Assembly (NCBI RefSeq): GCF_009730335.1
Contig: NZ_CP046315.1
Location: 1,178,001 to 1,242,000, forward strand
Direction of reading: 5' to 3'
Origin: Schaalia odontolytica
GTDB lineage: Bacteria; Actinomycetota; Actinomycetes; Actinomycetales; Actinomycetaceae
DNA length: 64,000 nucleotides
Shown: piece by piece, positions 29,356 through 37,933 of the stretch
How the letters are laid out: the number at the start of each line of letters is the position of its first letter
Position numbering within the stretch: position 1 is the stretch's first letter
Notes under the pieces: generated by a model
Told to the model about the DNA's origin: nothing
Database searches by the model: none
Seen by the model: the letters and a program-made list of their open reading frames with translations, nothing else
Position numbers and translations under genes: made by a program

Positions 29356-30635
29356 CCCTGGAAATGTCAACGCTGATGGGACCGGGCGTGGAGGAAGAAG
29401 ACGTCTTCGCCCTCACCGGTGACGCTGCGCTGCGCGCCAGCCTCGACTCGTGCGTCAAGTGCACGATCTGCGAGACCCAGTGCCCGGTCATGCGCGTCAC
29501 CGACCTGTTCGCCGGCCCCAAGTACTCCGGCCCGCAGGCCGAGCGCTTCCGCAAGGACGGGCAGATGGTGGACAAGTCCATCGACTACTGTTCCTCGTGC
29601 GGCACCTGCTCGCTCGTGTGCCCCCAGGGCGTGAAGGTCACCGAGATCATCCACCACCGCCGTACCGCCATGAAGGAAGCGCATGGCATTCCGCTGCGCG
29701 ACCGCCTCATCGGCCGTACCTCCCTGATCGGCACCATGATGACCCCGGTTGCCCCCATCGCGAACTGGGCGCTCGACGTCAAGCCGATTCGCCTGGCCAT
29801 GGAGGCCGTCATCGGCGTGCACCGCTCGGCCCCCATGCCGCGCGCGTATGGTCGCACCTTCGAGTCCTGGTTCAAGAAGCACAAGCCGCTGGCGAACTCC
29901 GGCACGCGCGGCCAGGTGATCTTCTTCCACGGATGCGCCGGCCAGTACTTCGAGGTCGAGACCTCGATTCACTCGGTCATGGTGCTCGAGCACCTGGGTT
30001 ATGAGGTCCTGGTTCCCAAGCACGGCTGCTGCGGCCTGGCCCTGCAGTCCAACGGCCTGTACGACGATGCGCGCAAGTACGTCTCTAAGCTGACCAACGA
30101 CCTGCGCAGCGTCAACCGCGATGCCCCGATCATCTCCGCGTCGGGCTCGTGCGGCGGCATGCTGCGCCACGAGGCCCATGAGATCCTCGAGATGGACACC
30201 CCGGAGCTGAGGGATGTGGGTTCCCGCACGTGGGATATCAGCGAGTTCTTGCTGCACCTGTACGACAAGGGCGAACTGGACACGAACTTCCAGCGCATCG
30301 ACGTCACCATCCCGTACCACGCTCCGTGTCAGGTGAAGTCCCAGGGTCTGGGCAAGCCTGCGATCGAGCTCATGAGCCTGATCCCCGGCGTCACCGTCAA
30401 GGATTCCGAGCAGCCCTGCTGCGGTATCGCGGGCACGTACGGCATGAAGAAGGAGAAGTACGCGATCGCCCAGGCCGTGGGCGCCCCCGTCTTCGACTTC
30501 ATCAAGCAGGTCAACGCCGAGCTGGCCGCCTGTGACACGGAGACGTGCCGCTGGCAGCTGCGCACAGCCACCGGCGCGAACGTCGTCCACCCGATCTGGC
30601 TGATCCACAAGGCATACGGCCTGCCCAACGGCTGA
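29352..30635 (+). CDS. glpC: Anaerobic glycerol-3-phosphate dehydrogenase subunit C (iron-sulfur, CCG domains)
   Basis: Iron-sulfur subunit that passes electrons from GlpAB to menaquinone at the membrane. 427 residues from ATG 29352, overlapping the glpB stop. Two [4Fe-4S] motifs near the N-terminus (CVKCTICETQCP and CSSCGTCSLVCP), then two cysteine-rich CCG domains with HGCCGLAL and PCCGIAGTYG. Hydrophobic stretches are weak, so membrane contact is peripheral. A hairpin follows 15 bp after the stop, so this is the last gene of the operon. Confidence 0.94.
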   Translation: MTLEMSTLMGPGVEEEDVFALTGDAALRASLDSCVKCTICETQCPVMRVTDLFAGPKYSGPQAERFRKDGQMVDKSIDYCSSCGTCSLVCPQGVKVTEIIHHRRTAMKEAHGIPLRDRLIGRTSLIGTMMTPVAPIANWALDVKPIRLAMEAVIGVHRSAPMPRAYGRTFESWFKKHKPLANSGTRGQVIFFHGCAGQYFEVETSIHSVMVLEHLGYEVLVPKHGCCGLALQSNGLYDDARKYVSKLTNDLRSVNRDAPIISASGSCGGMLRHEAHEILEMDTPELRDVGSRTWDISEFLLHLYDKGELDTNFQRIDVTIPYHAPCQVKSQGLGKPAIELMSLIPGVTVKDSEQPCCGIAGTYGMKKEKYAIAQAVGAPVFDFIKQVNAELAACDTETCRWQLRTATGANVVHPIWLIHKAYGLPNG

Positions 30636-30649
30636 GACATCAGCGAATA

Positions 30650-30683
30650 TCCCCGGGCGCGCACGACGGTGCGTACCCGGGGA
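30650..30683 (+). terminator. Hairpin after glpABC
   Basis: A 15-bp stem with one mismatch and one G-T pair (30650-30664 with 30669-30683), GACG loop, then CATTACTGTT. It sits 16 bp before the next start, so it may also shape the following leader. Confidence 0.7.
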
Positions 30684-30698
30684 CATTACTGTTGAGGA

Positions 30699-31453
30699 AT
30701 GAACACTTCTCGCCGCGTCGTCGTCACTGGAGCCTCCACCGGAATCGGGCAGGCCACCGCCCGCCTGTTGGCGCAGAGGGGGTGGAGGGTTGTCGCCGTG
30801 GCCCGGCGCCGCGAGCCCTGGAGGCCCTCGCCGCTGACATTGGCTGCGAATACTGGGCGGCTGACCTCACCGACGAAGCGCAGGTGGAGGAGATGGCCGC
30901 ACACATCCTGGAGGGTGGCCCCGTGGATGCGGTCGTCAACAACGCTGGAGGAGCCATCGGCGTGGACCGGGTCGCGGAGGGAGATCCGGCCAGGTGGAGC
31001 GCAATGTTTGAGCGCAACGTGCTCACCGCCCTGCACTGCTCGAGAGCCTTCCTGCCGGGGATGCGCGAGCGTGGGGGAGATCTCGTATTCCTGACCTCGA
31101 CCGCCGCCCACGACACCTACCCGGGAGGCGGCGGCTACGTGGCCGCCAAGCACGCCGAGCGCATTATCGCGAACACGCTACGCCAGGAGCTGGTGGGCGA
31201 GCCCGTGCGCATCATCGAGATCGCGCCGGGCATGGTGCGCACCGAGGAGTTTTCCCTCAACCGCCTCGGCTCCCAGGAGGCCGCCGACCGCGTCTACGAG
31301 GGCGTTGCCGCCCCTCTCGTCGCCGAGGACGTCGCCGAGGCGATCGTGTGGACCCTGGAGCGTCCCTCCCACGTCAACATCGACTCGATGATCGTGCGCC
31401 CGGTGGCTCAGGCGACGAACACCCTCGTGGCCAGGAATACCGCCGTAGAGTAG
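30699..31453 (+). pseudogene. Short-chain dehydrogenase/reductase, frameshifted
   Basis: NAD(P)-dependent oxidoreductase of the classical SDR family. Residues 1-40 read in one frame from ATG 30699: VVVTGASTGIGQATARLLAQRG (cofactor motif TGxxxGIG). From about 30815 homology continues in another frame: ALEALAADIGCEYW, NNAGG, then active-site YVAAK and a family C-terminus ending at 31453. Adding one G after the GAG at 30812-30814 restores a 251-residue protein: 755 nt is one short of 252 codons. It is either an inactivated gene or a sequencing error. Substrate unknown; nearest relatives by motif are serine 3-dehydrogenase/YdfG-like SDRs. Confidence 0.85.
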
Positions 31454-31478
31454 GGCGCTTGCGCTCACAGCATGGAAC

Positions 31479-31527
31479 GAGGCCGGGGTCGGACGCGTGA
31501 TGGGGTACGCGTTGCGGTCCCGGCCTC
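31479..31527. terminator. Bidirectional hairpin between converging genes
   Basis: Outer stem GAGGCCGGG (31479-31487) with CCCGGCCTC (31519-31527) and a weaker GACGCG/CGCG inner pairing. It lies between the SDR gene (plus) and the lipoprotein-like gene (minus), so it likely serves both. Confidence 0.6.
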
Positions 31528-31534
31528 GGGTCTC

Positions 31535-32020
31535 TTACACGCTCCAGGCGAGGATGACGTGTTTGCCACCGGCGATGCCCGTGGCCTTTGTCAGCTGCGT
31601 GGCCTCGCCTCCGCCAACAGGCGTTGAGTAGAGCTGGTAACTTATGTCGTCTTCGAGCTTTTTGAATGGAGCCAAGAGCGCCATGCGCGTGCCGTCGGGG
31701 CTCAGTCGCAGGGTCTTGACGATCTCGTGAGTGCCGTCGAGGTTCGGCAGGCTCACCTTCGTCCACTCCTCGATGCGCAGGGACTTGTCGGACTCCGTCG
31801 TCTGCGAGAGCAGGTCTCCCTTCTTGGAGTACGAGCGCGACCCCGTCGGAACAGGGATCAGACCGTTGAGGAGGGTAAAGGAACCGTCGGTCGACGCGGC
31901 CGCGGACGAGGAACCGGCGCTCGCGGCGGGTGTGGAGGGAGAGGAGGTGGCTCCGCAGGTGCTGAGGGCGAGTGCGGTTGCCGTGGCAAACAGGATCGTG
32001 GGGCGCGCTTTGATGGACAT
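31535..32020 (-). CDS. Putative secreted lipoprotein with a TolB/WD40-like repeat
   Basis: 161 residues from ATG 32020, which follows AAGAGGTG; the longer open frame to 32098 has no support. The N-terminus has basic residues, a hydrophobic stretch (TILFATATALALS) and a cysteine in LSTCGA. The -1 threonine is unusual for a lipobox, so lipidation is uncertain. A Ser/Ala linker follows. The rest contains SPDGTRMALLAP and QLYSTPVGGGEATQLT, the pattern of one beta-propeller blade. One blade cannot close a propeller, so it may be a truncated relative or need partners. Function unknown. Confidence 0.65.
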   Translation of the reverse strand: MSIKARPTILFATATALALSTCGATSSPSTPAASAGSSSAAASTDGSFTLLNGLIPVPTGSRSYSKKGDLLSQTTESDKSLRIEEWTKVSLPNLDGTHEIVKTLRLSPDGTRMALLAPFKKLEDDISYQLYSTPVGGGEATQLTKATGIAGGKHVILAWSV

Positions 32021-32219
32021 GTGGCACCTCTTGAGCGTGATCGGCGGGTGTCGAACGGTGCAGGATAGTTGTGAGCTGACAAATTTATTCACCTCCAAAA
32101 AGTGATGTGCGACACTTATGTATTCATAGTGTTTTCACAGTTTCGCCATAACGTCCGCTTATGTGTCGTCCCTAATCTGCGAAGCAATGATGCACAAATC
32201 AGCAGAAAGGAGAGTCCCC

Positions 32220-32897
32220 TTGGCGGACGACAACAAGAACCTGGCAGGTGACACCGAGCGCACCTCGATCCTGCCTCAGTCGGAGGCGCAGGTCACGGAG
32301 CAGACCGAGGTCCTGCCCGCGCACGTGGCGCAGGCGGAAACGGCGCAGATGCCTCCACTCGCCCAGGAGGAAACCAGCAAAGCTTTTGCTGGCACGCCCC
32401 TGGAGTCGGTTGCGGAGGCTTCTGTCGATGACCATGCCGGTGACGAGGCCGTGGCGGCTAGCGTCGCGACGCTCGAGCCTGCACCGAAGAAAACCTCGTG
32501 GAGCAAGCGTGCAGCTATCGCCGGCGCCGCAGCTGCGGTGCTGTGCGTCGGCTTCGGTGCGGGCATCATCACGCATGCAGCCGTCATGGGCGATGGTCAG
32601 GACTTCTATGAGCAAGGCTACGAGGACGGTGTCAGCGACCAGGGCTACGGCGACGAGGACGAGGAATTCGGCCCCGGCAATGGTCAACAGGGTTCGGGTA
32701 ACGGCCAGCAGCGGGGCCCTGGTGGCCAGCAGGGACCGGGTAGCGGCCAGCAGCAGGGGCCGGGCGGTGAGCAGGGCGATACCGGCAGTACCCGCCCGGG
32801 ACCTCCCCCGGAGGGAGGCCGAGGCCCCGGCAGCAAGAATGGAAGCCAGGGCAGTGAGGACTCCTCCACCCAGGGCGAAGGAACGACCGCCAGCTGA
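32220..32897 (+). CDS. Hypothetical single-pass membrane protein with Gly/Gln-rich tail
   Basis: Not assigned to a family. Start chosen at TTG 32220, 7 nt after AAAGGAG; an ATG at 32187 is an alternative. 225 residues: an acidic, Glu/Thr-rich N-terminal half; one transmembrane helix (about 100-120, AAIAGAAAAVLCVGFGAGIITHA) after KKTSWSKR; then an acidic patch (DEDEEF) and a repetitive GNGQQG/GPGGQQGPGSGQQ tail. The topology suggests an intracellular N-terminus and an extracellular disordered tail. No partner genes in an operon. Confidence 0.7.
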   Translation: MADDNKNLAGDTERTSILPQSEAQVTEQTEVLPAHVAQAETAQMPPLAQEETSKAFAGTPLESVAEASVDDHAGDEAVAASVATLEPAPKKTSWSKRAAIAGAAAAVLCVGFGAGIITHAAVMGDGQDFYEQGYEDGVSDQGYGDEDEEFGPGNGQQGSGNGQQRGPGGQQGPGSGQQQGPGGEQGDTGSTRPGPPPEGGRGPGSKNGSQGSEDSSTQGEGTTAS

Positions 32898-32938
32898 GCG
32901 GTGAGGGGGTGTGAGACACAATCGGTCTCGCGCGCCCT

Positions 32939-33739
32939 TCATGCGAGTGTGGCCGCCAGGGTCGAGACTGCCACGCACACGAGGAGTGCCGCAAAGACCA
33001 GGCCGAGCACCCGATTCGAGACTCTCTTGGTGAGTTTGGCTCCCACGATGCCGCCTCCCATCGACGCCGCGGTGAACAGTGTGATCATGACCCCGGCCTC
33101 GGCGGTGATCGTCAGCGTGCCCGCGAGAGTGCGCGAGGCCAGCCCGAAGGCGGCGGTGATGACCATGACCAGCAGGGACGTCGCGGAGGCCCGCTTCATC
33201 GGGTACCGTAGCGCCAGGTGCAGCGCGGGCACGATCGCGAACCCGCCGCCGACGCCGAAGAATCCCGTGAGGAAACCCGTCAGCGTCGCCAGGGCGACGA
33301 CGCGGAACGCGGTCGTGAGCGTCCAGGTGCCCTTGTCGACCTTGGTATCCCCGGCCTCGTCTGAAGAGGACGAGGCAGATGGGCGTATCTGGGAGCGCAC
33401 CATGAAGACCGCGACCGCTCCCAGGAGAGCGCAGAAGGAGAGCATGAGGGCACGCGCCGAAATGAGCGGCCCGAGCGCCGAGCCTGCCCACGTGCCCACG
33501 AGGCCAGCCAGGGCGAAGAGAGCGCCCTCGCGCCACGCGACGTTCCCGCTGCGAGCGCGCGTCGCCAGCGAGACGGCGGCCGTCAGCCCCACGATGATGA
33601 GGGACAAGCCCGTCGCCTGGTGGGGATCCTGCCCAAGAATGTAGACGAGGATCGGCACCGACAAGATGCCGCCTCCCGCGCCGAGCGAGCCGACGACGAT
33701 GCCTACGAATGCGCCGATGAGGAGCGCTTCAACAATCAT
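32939..33739 (-). CDS. TauE/SafE family sulfite or organosulfur exporter
   Basis: Integral membrane protein of 266 residues with about eight hydrophobic segments and the duplicated GxGGGxxxVP-type motifs (GSLGAGGGILSVPIL and GFFGVGGGFAIVPAL) that define the TauE/SafE (DUF81) family, whose characterised members export sulfite or sulfonates. It starts 3 bp after the sulfatase-maturase gene stop, so it is co-transcribed. Handling released sulfate or sulfite is the attractive reading, but substrate is not proven by sequence. Confidence 0.9.
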   Translation of the reverse strand: MIVEALLIGAFVGIVVGSLGAGGGILSVPILVYILGQDPHQATGLSLIIVGLTAAVSLATRARSGNVAWREGALFALAGLVGTWAGSALGPLISARALMLSFCALLGAVAVFMVRSQIRPSASSSSDEAGDTKVDKGTWTLTTAFRVVALATLTGFLTGFFGVGGGFAIVPALHLALRYPMKRASATSLLVMVITAAFGLASRTLAGTLTITAEAGVMITLFTAASMGGGIVGAKLTKRVSNRVLGLVFAALLVCVAVSTLAATLA

Positions 33740-33742
33740 TGG

Positions 33743-35002
33743 TCATTTCCGAATAGATGTGGTGAGAGATAGTCCAAGGGAGGTAGAGACCGCGGGGTCC
33801 ATGATGTCCGAGGCCGGCCTGCCCGCCGCGATCAGCATGCCCATCGCGCGCAGGGCAGGGGTGGCGTGTTCATAAAACGCCCGGTACCCCTCGCACAGGT
33901 AGTTATGTGAGGACTCGCCGCGGCGCACGAAACGGTCTTTCGGGCATCCTCCCCAGCACAGCCGCAGGTGTGGGCACGCGCGGCATTCGTCGTCCAGGCT
34001 GGGCTTGAGGCGAGCGAAGTCACGCATCGTCTCCGAGGCCGCCAGCTGCGTGAAGGACGAGGAGTTGATTGAGCCGACCAACCAATCCGGCTCCACCCAG
34101 TGATCGCAGGCGTACACGTCGCCGTTGAACTCCATCGCCATGTTCGCCCCGCACTGGGGCGCATGCACGCACACCGTGGCCGAGCCAAACATGGCCGACA
34201 GGGTCGAATCAACGTCCTGAATGAAGACCTCGCCGACGTCGGCGGCCAGCCACTGGTCGAACACCTCGCACAGGAAACGCCCGTAGGAAGCAGGGGATGT
34301 GGAACGGCTGGTGACGCAGTCCCCGTCCTGGCGGTACAGGAGCGCTGAGGTCCCGGAGCGCCAGCCGCGCTCGGCCTGGGCCAGGTCGCCGGCGCGCACG
34401 CGCTCGACGATGGGGATGAACTGCAGGTAGCGGGCCCCCAGATCGTCGCGGAAGTAGCGGTACACCTCCTCCCCGTGCTCCTCGTTGGCGGCGTTGACCG
34501 TGCACAGAATGTTCGTCTCCACGCCCGCGCGGGCGAGTGCCTCCCAGCCGCGCACAACCATCGCGTGTGTGCCCCGCCCGCCACGGTTGAGCCGGTAGGC
34601 GTCGTGCAGGGGAGCGGGACCGTCGATGGACACGCCCACGAGGAAGTCATGGTCCGCGAAAAAGCGGGCCCAGTCGTAGGTCACCAGCGTGCCATTAGTC
34701 TGCAGGGCGTGACGCACACGCTGGGTGGGGCGACGGTAGCGCTCACACAGCTGAATGAGACGCTCAAAAAAAGGCAGGCCACGCAGGGTCGGCTCCCCGC
34801 CCTGCCACAGCATCGTGACCTCGCCGTCGGGGCTCGACTCCAGGAACGCCTCGACGTAACGTTCCAAGGTCTGCTCGGACATAGTCTGCGCCGCTGCGTC
34901 GTAGAGCAGCTCCTTGGACAGGAAAAAGCAGTACTGGCAATCCAGGTTGCACGCTGCCCCCGTCGGTTTGGTGACGACGGAGAAGGGGATCGAGCGCGTC
35001 AC
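33743..35002 (-). CDS. Anaerobic sulfatase-maturating radical SAM enzyme
   Basis: Installs the formylglycine in Cys- or Ser-type sulfatases by radical chemistry without O2. 419 residues. Radical SAM cluster CNLDCQYC with Cys18, Cys22 and Cys25 and an aromatic after the last cysteine. C-terminal SPASM cysteines for two auxiliary clusters: CVHAPQCG, MEFNGDVYACDHWV, CRACPHLRLCWGGCPKDR. The sulfatase at 36373 is a fitting substrate, since it has the Cys-x-Pro-x-Arg motif. The start overlaps the ROK gene stop by 4 bp. Confidence 0.93.
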   Translation of the reverse strand: MTRSIPFSVVTKPTGAACNLDCQYCFFLSKELLYDAAAQTMSEQTLERYVEAFLESSPDGEVTMLWQGGEPTLRGLPFFERLIQLCERYRRPTQRVRHALQTNGTLVTYDWARFFADHDFLVGVSIDGPAPLHDAYRLNRGGRGTHAMVVRGWEALARAGVETNILCTVNAANEEHGEEVYRYFRDDLGARYLQFIPIVERVRAGDLAQAERGWRSGTSALLYRQDGDCVTSRSTSPASYGRFLCEVFDQWLAADVGEVFIQDVDSTLSAMFGSATVCVHAPQCGANMAMEFNGDVYACDHWVEPDWLVGSINSSSFTQLAASETMRDFARLKPSLDDECRACPHLRLCWGGCPKDRFVRRGESSHNYLCEGYRAFYEHATPALRAMGMLIAAGRPASDIMDPAVSTSLGLSLTTSIRK

Positions 35003-36216
35003 GGCCTACCCCCGCGACCGGCGCGCGCCTCCATCGACGAGGCCGGCCCTGCCTCCCGGGGTGAGCCTCCCTCGGGGAGGTGGGTGGCTGCGCCGTCCTC
35101 CTCAAAGGGACGGGCGGCAATATACGCGCTGGCCTGAGCGGCACCCAAAGGCCCCAGCGATGCCCCCACGACGTCGATATCCCACTCCATGACGGGAATC
35201 AGCTCGCTATACATGGCGGCCGCGATGTCGGATCGCAGGGACGGGAACGCGTCGACGATTTCGCCGGCCACGATGATAGCCCGAGGGTTAATGAGGAGCG
35301 CCGCCGATCCGAGGACATAGCCCACAGCCTGGGCAGCCCGCTCCAGGGCATCGCGCGCACGCGTATCGCCGGATAATACGGCGGCTCGCAGCTGAGTAAT
35401 ATCGGCAACGCCCGCGTGCTCGCACAGCGCCGGGACGGATGCCAGTGTTTCGAGGCAACCGCGCTTGCCACAGGCGCAGGGTGAGTCATTGGCGCCCACC
35501 GTCATGTGCCCGAGTTCCCCGGCCAGCCCTCCCGCCCCGCCAACGAGGCGAAAATCGGAGACGACGCAGCCGCCCACGCCCCCAGATAGACGCAAGTAGA
35601 TGAACGAGGACATATCCGCGCCCGCGCCCCACAGGGCCTCCGCGAGCGCCGCCATGCGCACGGTGTTGTCGACGATCGGGAGAGGATCCCACCAGCGACG
35701 CGTGAGCTTGCTGAGCTCCTCCATGGTCGGGTACGCGTCCGAGGAAAGCCTGGCGTTACGCCCCATCGGAATGGGAACACCCACGCCCACCGCGCGCACC
35801 GTCGAAGTATCGATTCCTTGACGGGCCGCGCTCGCGGCCAGAGCCTCGCAGGTTTGCTCGAGAGAGAGCTGGAGGGAGGGGGAGGCGGGGGAGACGATAT
35901 GAACGGCGGCCAGGACGGTGCCGGCGCGCGAGAGCATGACGCCCGCGCACGACGTGCGCGTGACGTTCAGGCCGACGCAGTGTGCCGCCGATGAGTTGAG
36001 GGTGAGGAGCTGGGTGGGCCGGCCTCGTCCGGGGGCGTTCGTGCGCATGGGCGTCACCGATCCCTCGTCGAGGAGGGTGGTGAGCGCACGCCCCAGGTTT
36101 GTGCGCGAGGTGTCGAGGGCCTCGCACAGCTGGGAGCGCGTTGCGGGGGCTTTGGCCAGGTGGGCGACGATGCGGTCTTCGAGGGTGGGCAGTGGTCTGC
36201 GCGTGGGGTAGTGCAT
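34999..36216 (-). CDS. ROK family transcriptional regulator
   Basis: Sugar-responsive regulator; 405 residues. Start at ATG 36216, 5 nt after GGAAGGAGA; the open frame runs to 36297 without such a site. N-terminal winged helix-turn-helix (SQLCEALDTSRTNLGRALTTLLDEGSV), then the ROK sugar-kinase fold with the zinc-binding signature CACGKRGCLE preceded by GELGHM. It heads an operon with the sulfatase maturase and TauE exporter. The likely target sites are the inverted repeats before the sugar porter (39456-39504). Effector is not assignable, probably a sugar from the sulfated substrate. Confidence 0.9.
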   Translation of the reverse strand: MHYPTRRPLPTLEDRIVAHLAKAPATRSQLCEALDTSRTNLGRALTTLLDEGSVTPMRTNAPGRGRPTQLLTLNSSAAHCVGLNVTRTSCAGVMLSRAGTVLAAVHIVSPASPSLQLSLEQTCEALAASAARQGIDTSTVRAVGVGVPIPMGRNARLSSDAYPTMEELSKLTRRWWDPLPIVDNTVRMAALAEALWGAGADMSSFIYLRLSGGVGGCVVSDFRLVGGAGGLAGELGHMTVGANDSPCACGKRGCLETLASVPALCEHAGVADITQLRAAVLSGDTRARDALERAAQAVGYVLGSAALLINPRAIIVAGEIVDAFPSLRSDIAAAMYSELIPVMEWDIDVVGASLGPLGAAQASAYIAARPFEEDGAATHLPEGGSPREAGPASSMEARAGRGGRP

Positions 36217-36324
36217 GCCTCTCCTTCCCGGCGCTTCGTCGTTGGTATCCGCTCGGGGCGCTCCGGCCTCGTTGACACTTTCTATGATACGCGTCACTGT
36301 GTGGGGTGTGCAGGGCGCGCGTTG

Positions 36325-36366
36325 GCCTCGGCGGCGGGATCGTGCGTGTCCTCCCGCCGCCGAGGC
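36325..36366 (-). terminator. Hairpin after the sulfatase gene
   Basis: A perfect 15-bp GC-rich stem (36325-36339 with 36352-36366), 12-nt loop, just after the sulfatase stop on the minus strand. No T-run follows. It separates the porter-sulfatase unit from the ROK-maturase-exporter unit. Confidence 0.7.
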
Positions 36367-36372
36367 AGGGGG

Positions 36373-37893
36373 TTAGTCGCTCGTGACCTCGTCGAGGTCG
36401 GAGCGAGCCGTGTTCACCAGCGGGATGTCGAAGTCCGTCATCGCGGCCATCCACTTGGCGAAGGAGTGATCCCCGCGCTCACGCAGCTGCAGGTAGAGGT
36501 TCGTGGCCAACTCCCTGCGAATCTCGTCGTAGACGGGCACGGTGTACACGTTGTTCATCTCCGCCGGATCCAGTCGCAGGTCGTAGAGCTCGTTGATCGA
36601 CTCGGGGTTGATGACGAGCTTGAAGTCCCGCGTGCGCAGCATGCGCTGCTGGAGGGGGAAGTGGTGGCCGTGGAACTCGCACACGATGTCCTCGCGCCAG
36701 CCTTCGACCTGTCCGCCGCGCGTCAGGTCCACGATCGAGCGGCCGTCCTCCACGAGCGAAGTGTCCAGGCCTGCGATGTCGAGGACCGTGGCCGGCAGAT
36801 CGATGAGGGAGACGAATGCGTCGGAGCGACCCACGGTTGAGACGCCGGGGATGTGGGCTATGAAGGGGACGTTGTAGATGTCGTCGTACATCATCGGGCC
36901 CTTGTCGTTGAGGCGGTGTGAACCCGTGAATTCACCGTGGTCCGCACAGAAGAAGACCGCCGTGTCGTCCAGGATGCCCAGCTCGCGCGCCACGTCCATG
37001 ATGCGCCCTATCTCGAAGTCGATCATGGCCGTGTAACCCCAGTAGACCGCGATGAGCTTCTTCCACTGCTCGTTCGTGAACGAGGACGTGGACCAGTAGG
37101 TCGCGTAGTTCTCCTGGATCGGGGGCTTGCCGATGAGGGAGTCGCCGAAGTTTTCCGGCAGCTCGACGTCGTTTGGATCGATGAGGTCGAACCACTCGTC
37201 GGGCAGGAAGTAGGGCAGGTGGGGGCCGAAGAAGTGCACGTCGAGGCAGAAAGGCTGCTTCGAGTCCTTCCAGTCGGCGGCGTACTCGCGAAGCTTCTCG
37301 ATCGCGCGGTCCGCCAGGAAGCGCTCGAAGGTGGCTTCCTCGGGCTGGTCGAGGCGCGCGGCGATGATGTGCCCGTCGCGTCCGCCGGGCAGCTTGCCGC
37401 GCCACAGGTCGTGCGCGCGCACCGGCGGGAGGTTGTTGGCCTCGAGCCAGGCGACGTACTTCTCGTTGGCGACCGGATTTTCGGCGCCCCAGTAGGTGTC
37501 GTCGTCCGCGCCGAACTTGTCGGGCAGGTTGTAGCCGCAGTGGTATTTGCCGACGATGCCGACGTTGTAGCCGGCGTCGCGCAGTTCCTGCGTGTACGTC
37601 CACGTGCCCTCGGGGATCGAGACCTGGTAAGCGATATTCCATTCGGGGTTGGCCAGCACCTGGTGTTTGCCCGGGCGCTTGCCGGTCAGCAGGGAGGCGC
37701 GAGCCGGCGTGCAGATAGCCGTGGGGGTGAAGCAATGGGTGAAGGCGAAGCCCGATTCGCCCATCGCGTCGATGACGGGGGTTTGCGCGTGGGGGTTGCC
37801 CAGGCAGCCGATCGTGTCGGTGCGGTGCTGGTCGGTCATGATGACCAGGACGTTGCGCACGTTGTCGGGAATGTCCCGAGTCGTATCAGTCAT
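36373..37893 (-). CDS. Sulfatase (Cys-type, formylglycine-dependent)
   Basis: Sulfate-ester hydrolase; 506 residues from ATG 37893 (AAAAGG upstream). Metal-binding MTDQHRTD (Asp21, Gln22) and the maturation motif CTPAR at 61-65, followed by ASLLTGKRPG. Later metal ligand region FFCADHGEFTG. No signal peptide, so it acts in the cytoplasm on imported sulfated sugars. It belongs near the choline/arylsulfatase and iduronate-sulfatase-like group, but the substrate cannot be named. It follows the sugar porter by 40 bp; its maturase is at 33743. Confidence 0.93.
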   Translation of the reverse strand: MTDTTRDIPDNVRNVLVIMTDQHRTDTIGCLGNPHAQTPVIDAMGESGFAFTHCFTPTAICTPARASLLTGKRPGKHQVLANPEWNIAYQVSIPEGTWTYTQELRDAGYNVGIVGKYHCGYNLPDKFGADDDTYWGAENPVANEKYVAWLEANNLPPVRAHDLWRGKLPGGRDGHIIAARLDQPEEATFERFLADRAIEKLREYAADWKDSKQPFCLDVHFFGPHLPYFLPDEWFDLIDPNDVELPENFGDSLIGKPPIQENYATYWSTSSFTNEQWKKLIAVYWGYTAMIDFEIGRIMDVARELGILDDTAVFFCADHGEFTGSHRLNDKGPMMYDDIYNVPFIAHIPGVSTVGRSDAFVSLIDLPATVLDIAGLDTSLVEDGRSIVDLTRGGQVEGWREDIVCEFHGHHFPLQQRMLRTRDFKLVINPESINELYDLRLDPAEMNNVYTVPVYDEIRRELATNLYLQLRERGDHSFAKWMAAMTDFDIPLVNTARSDLDEVTSD

Positions 37894-37933
37894 TGCAGTG
37901 CCTTTTCGTCGTTGAAATCGAAGGGGAGAGCGC

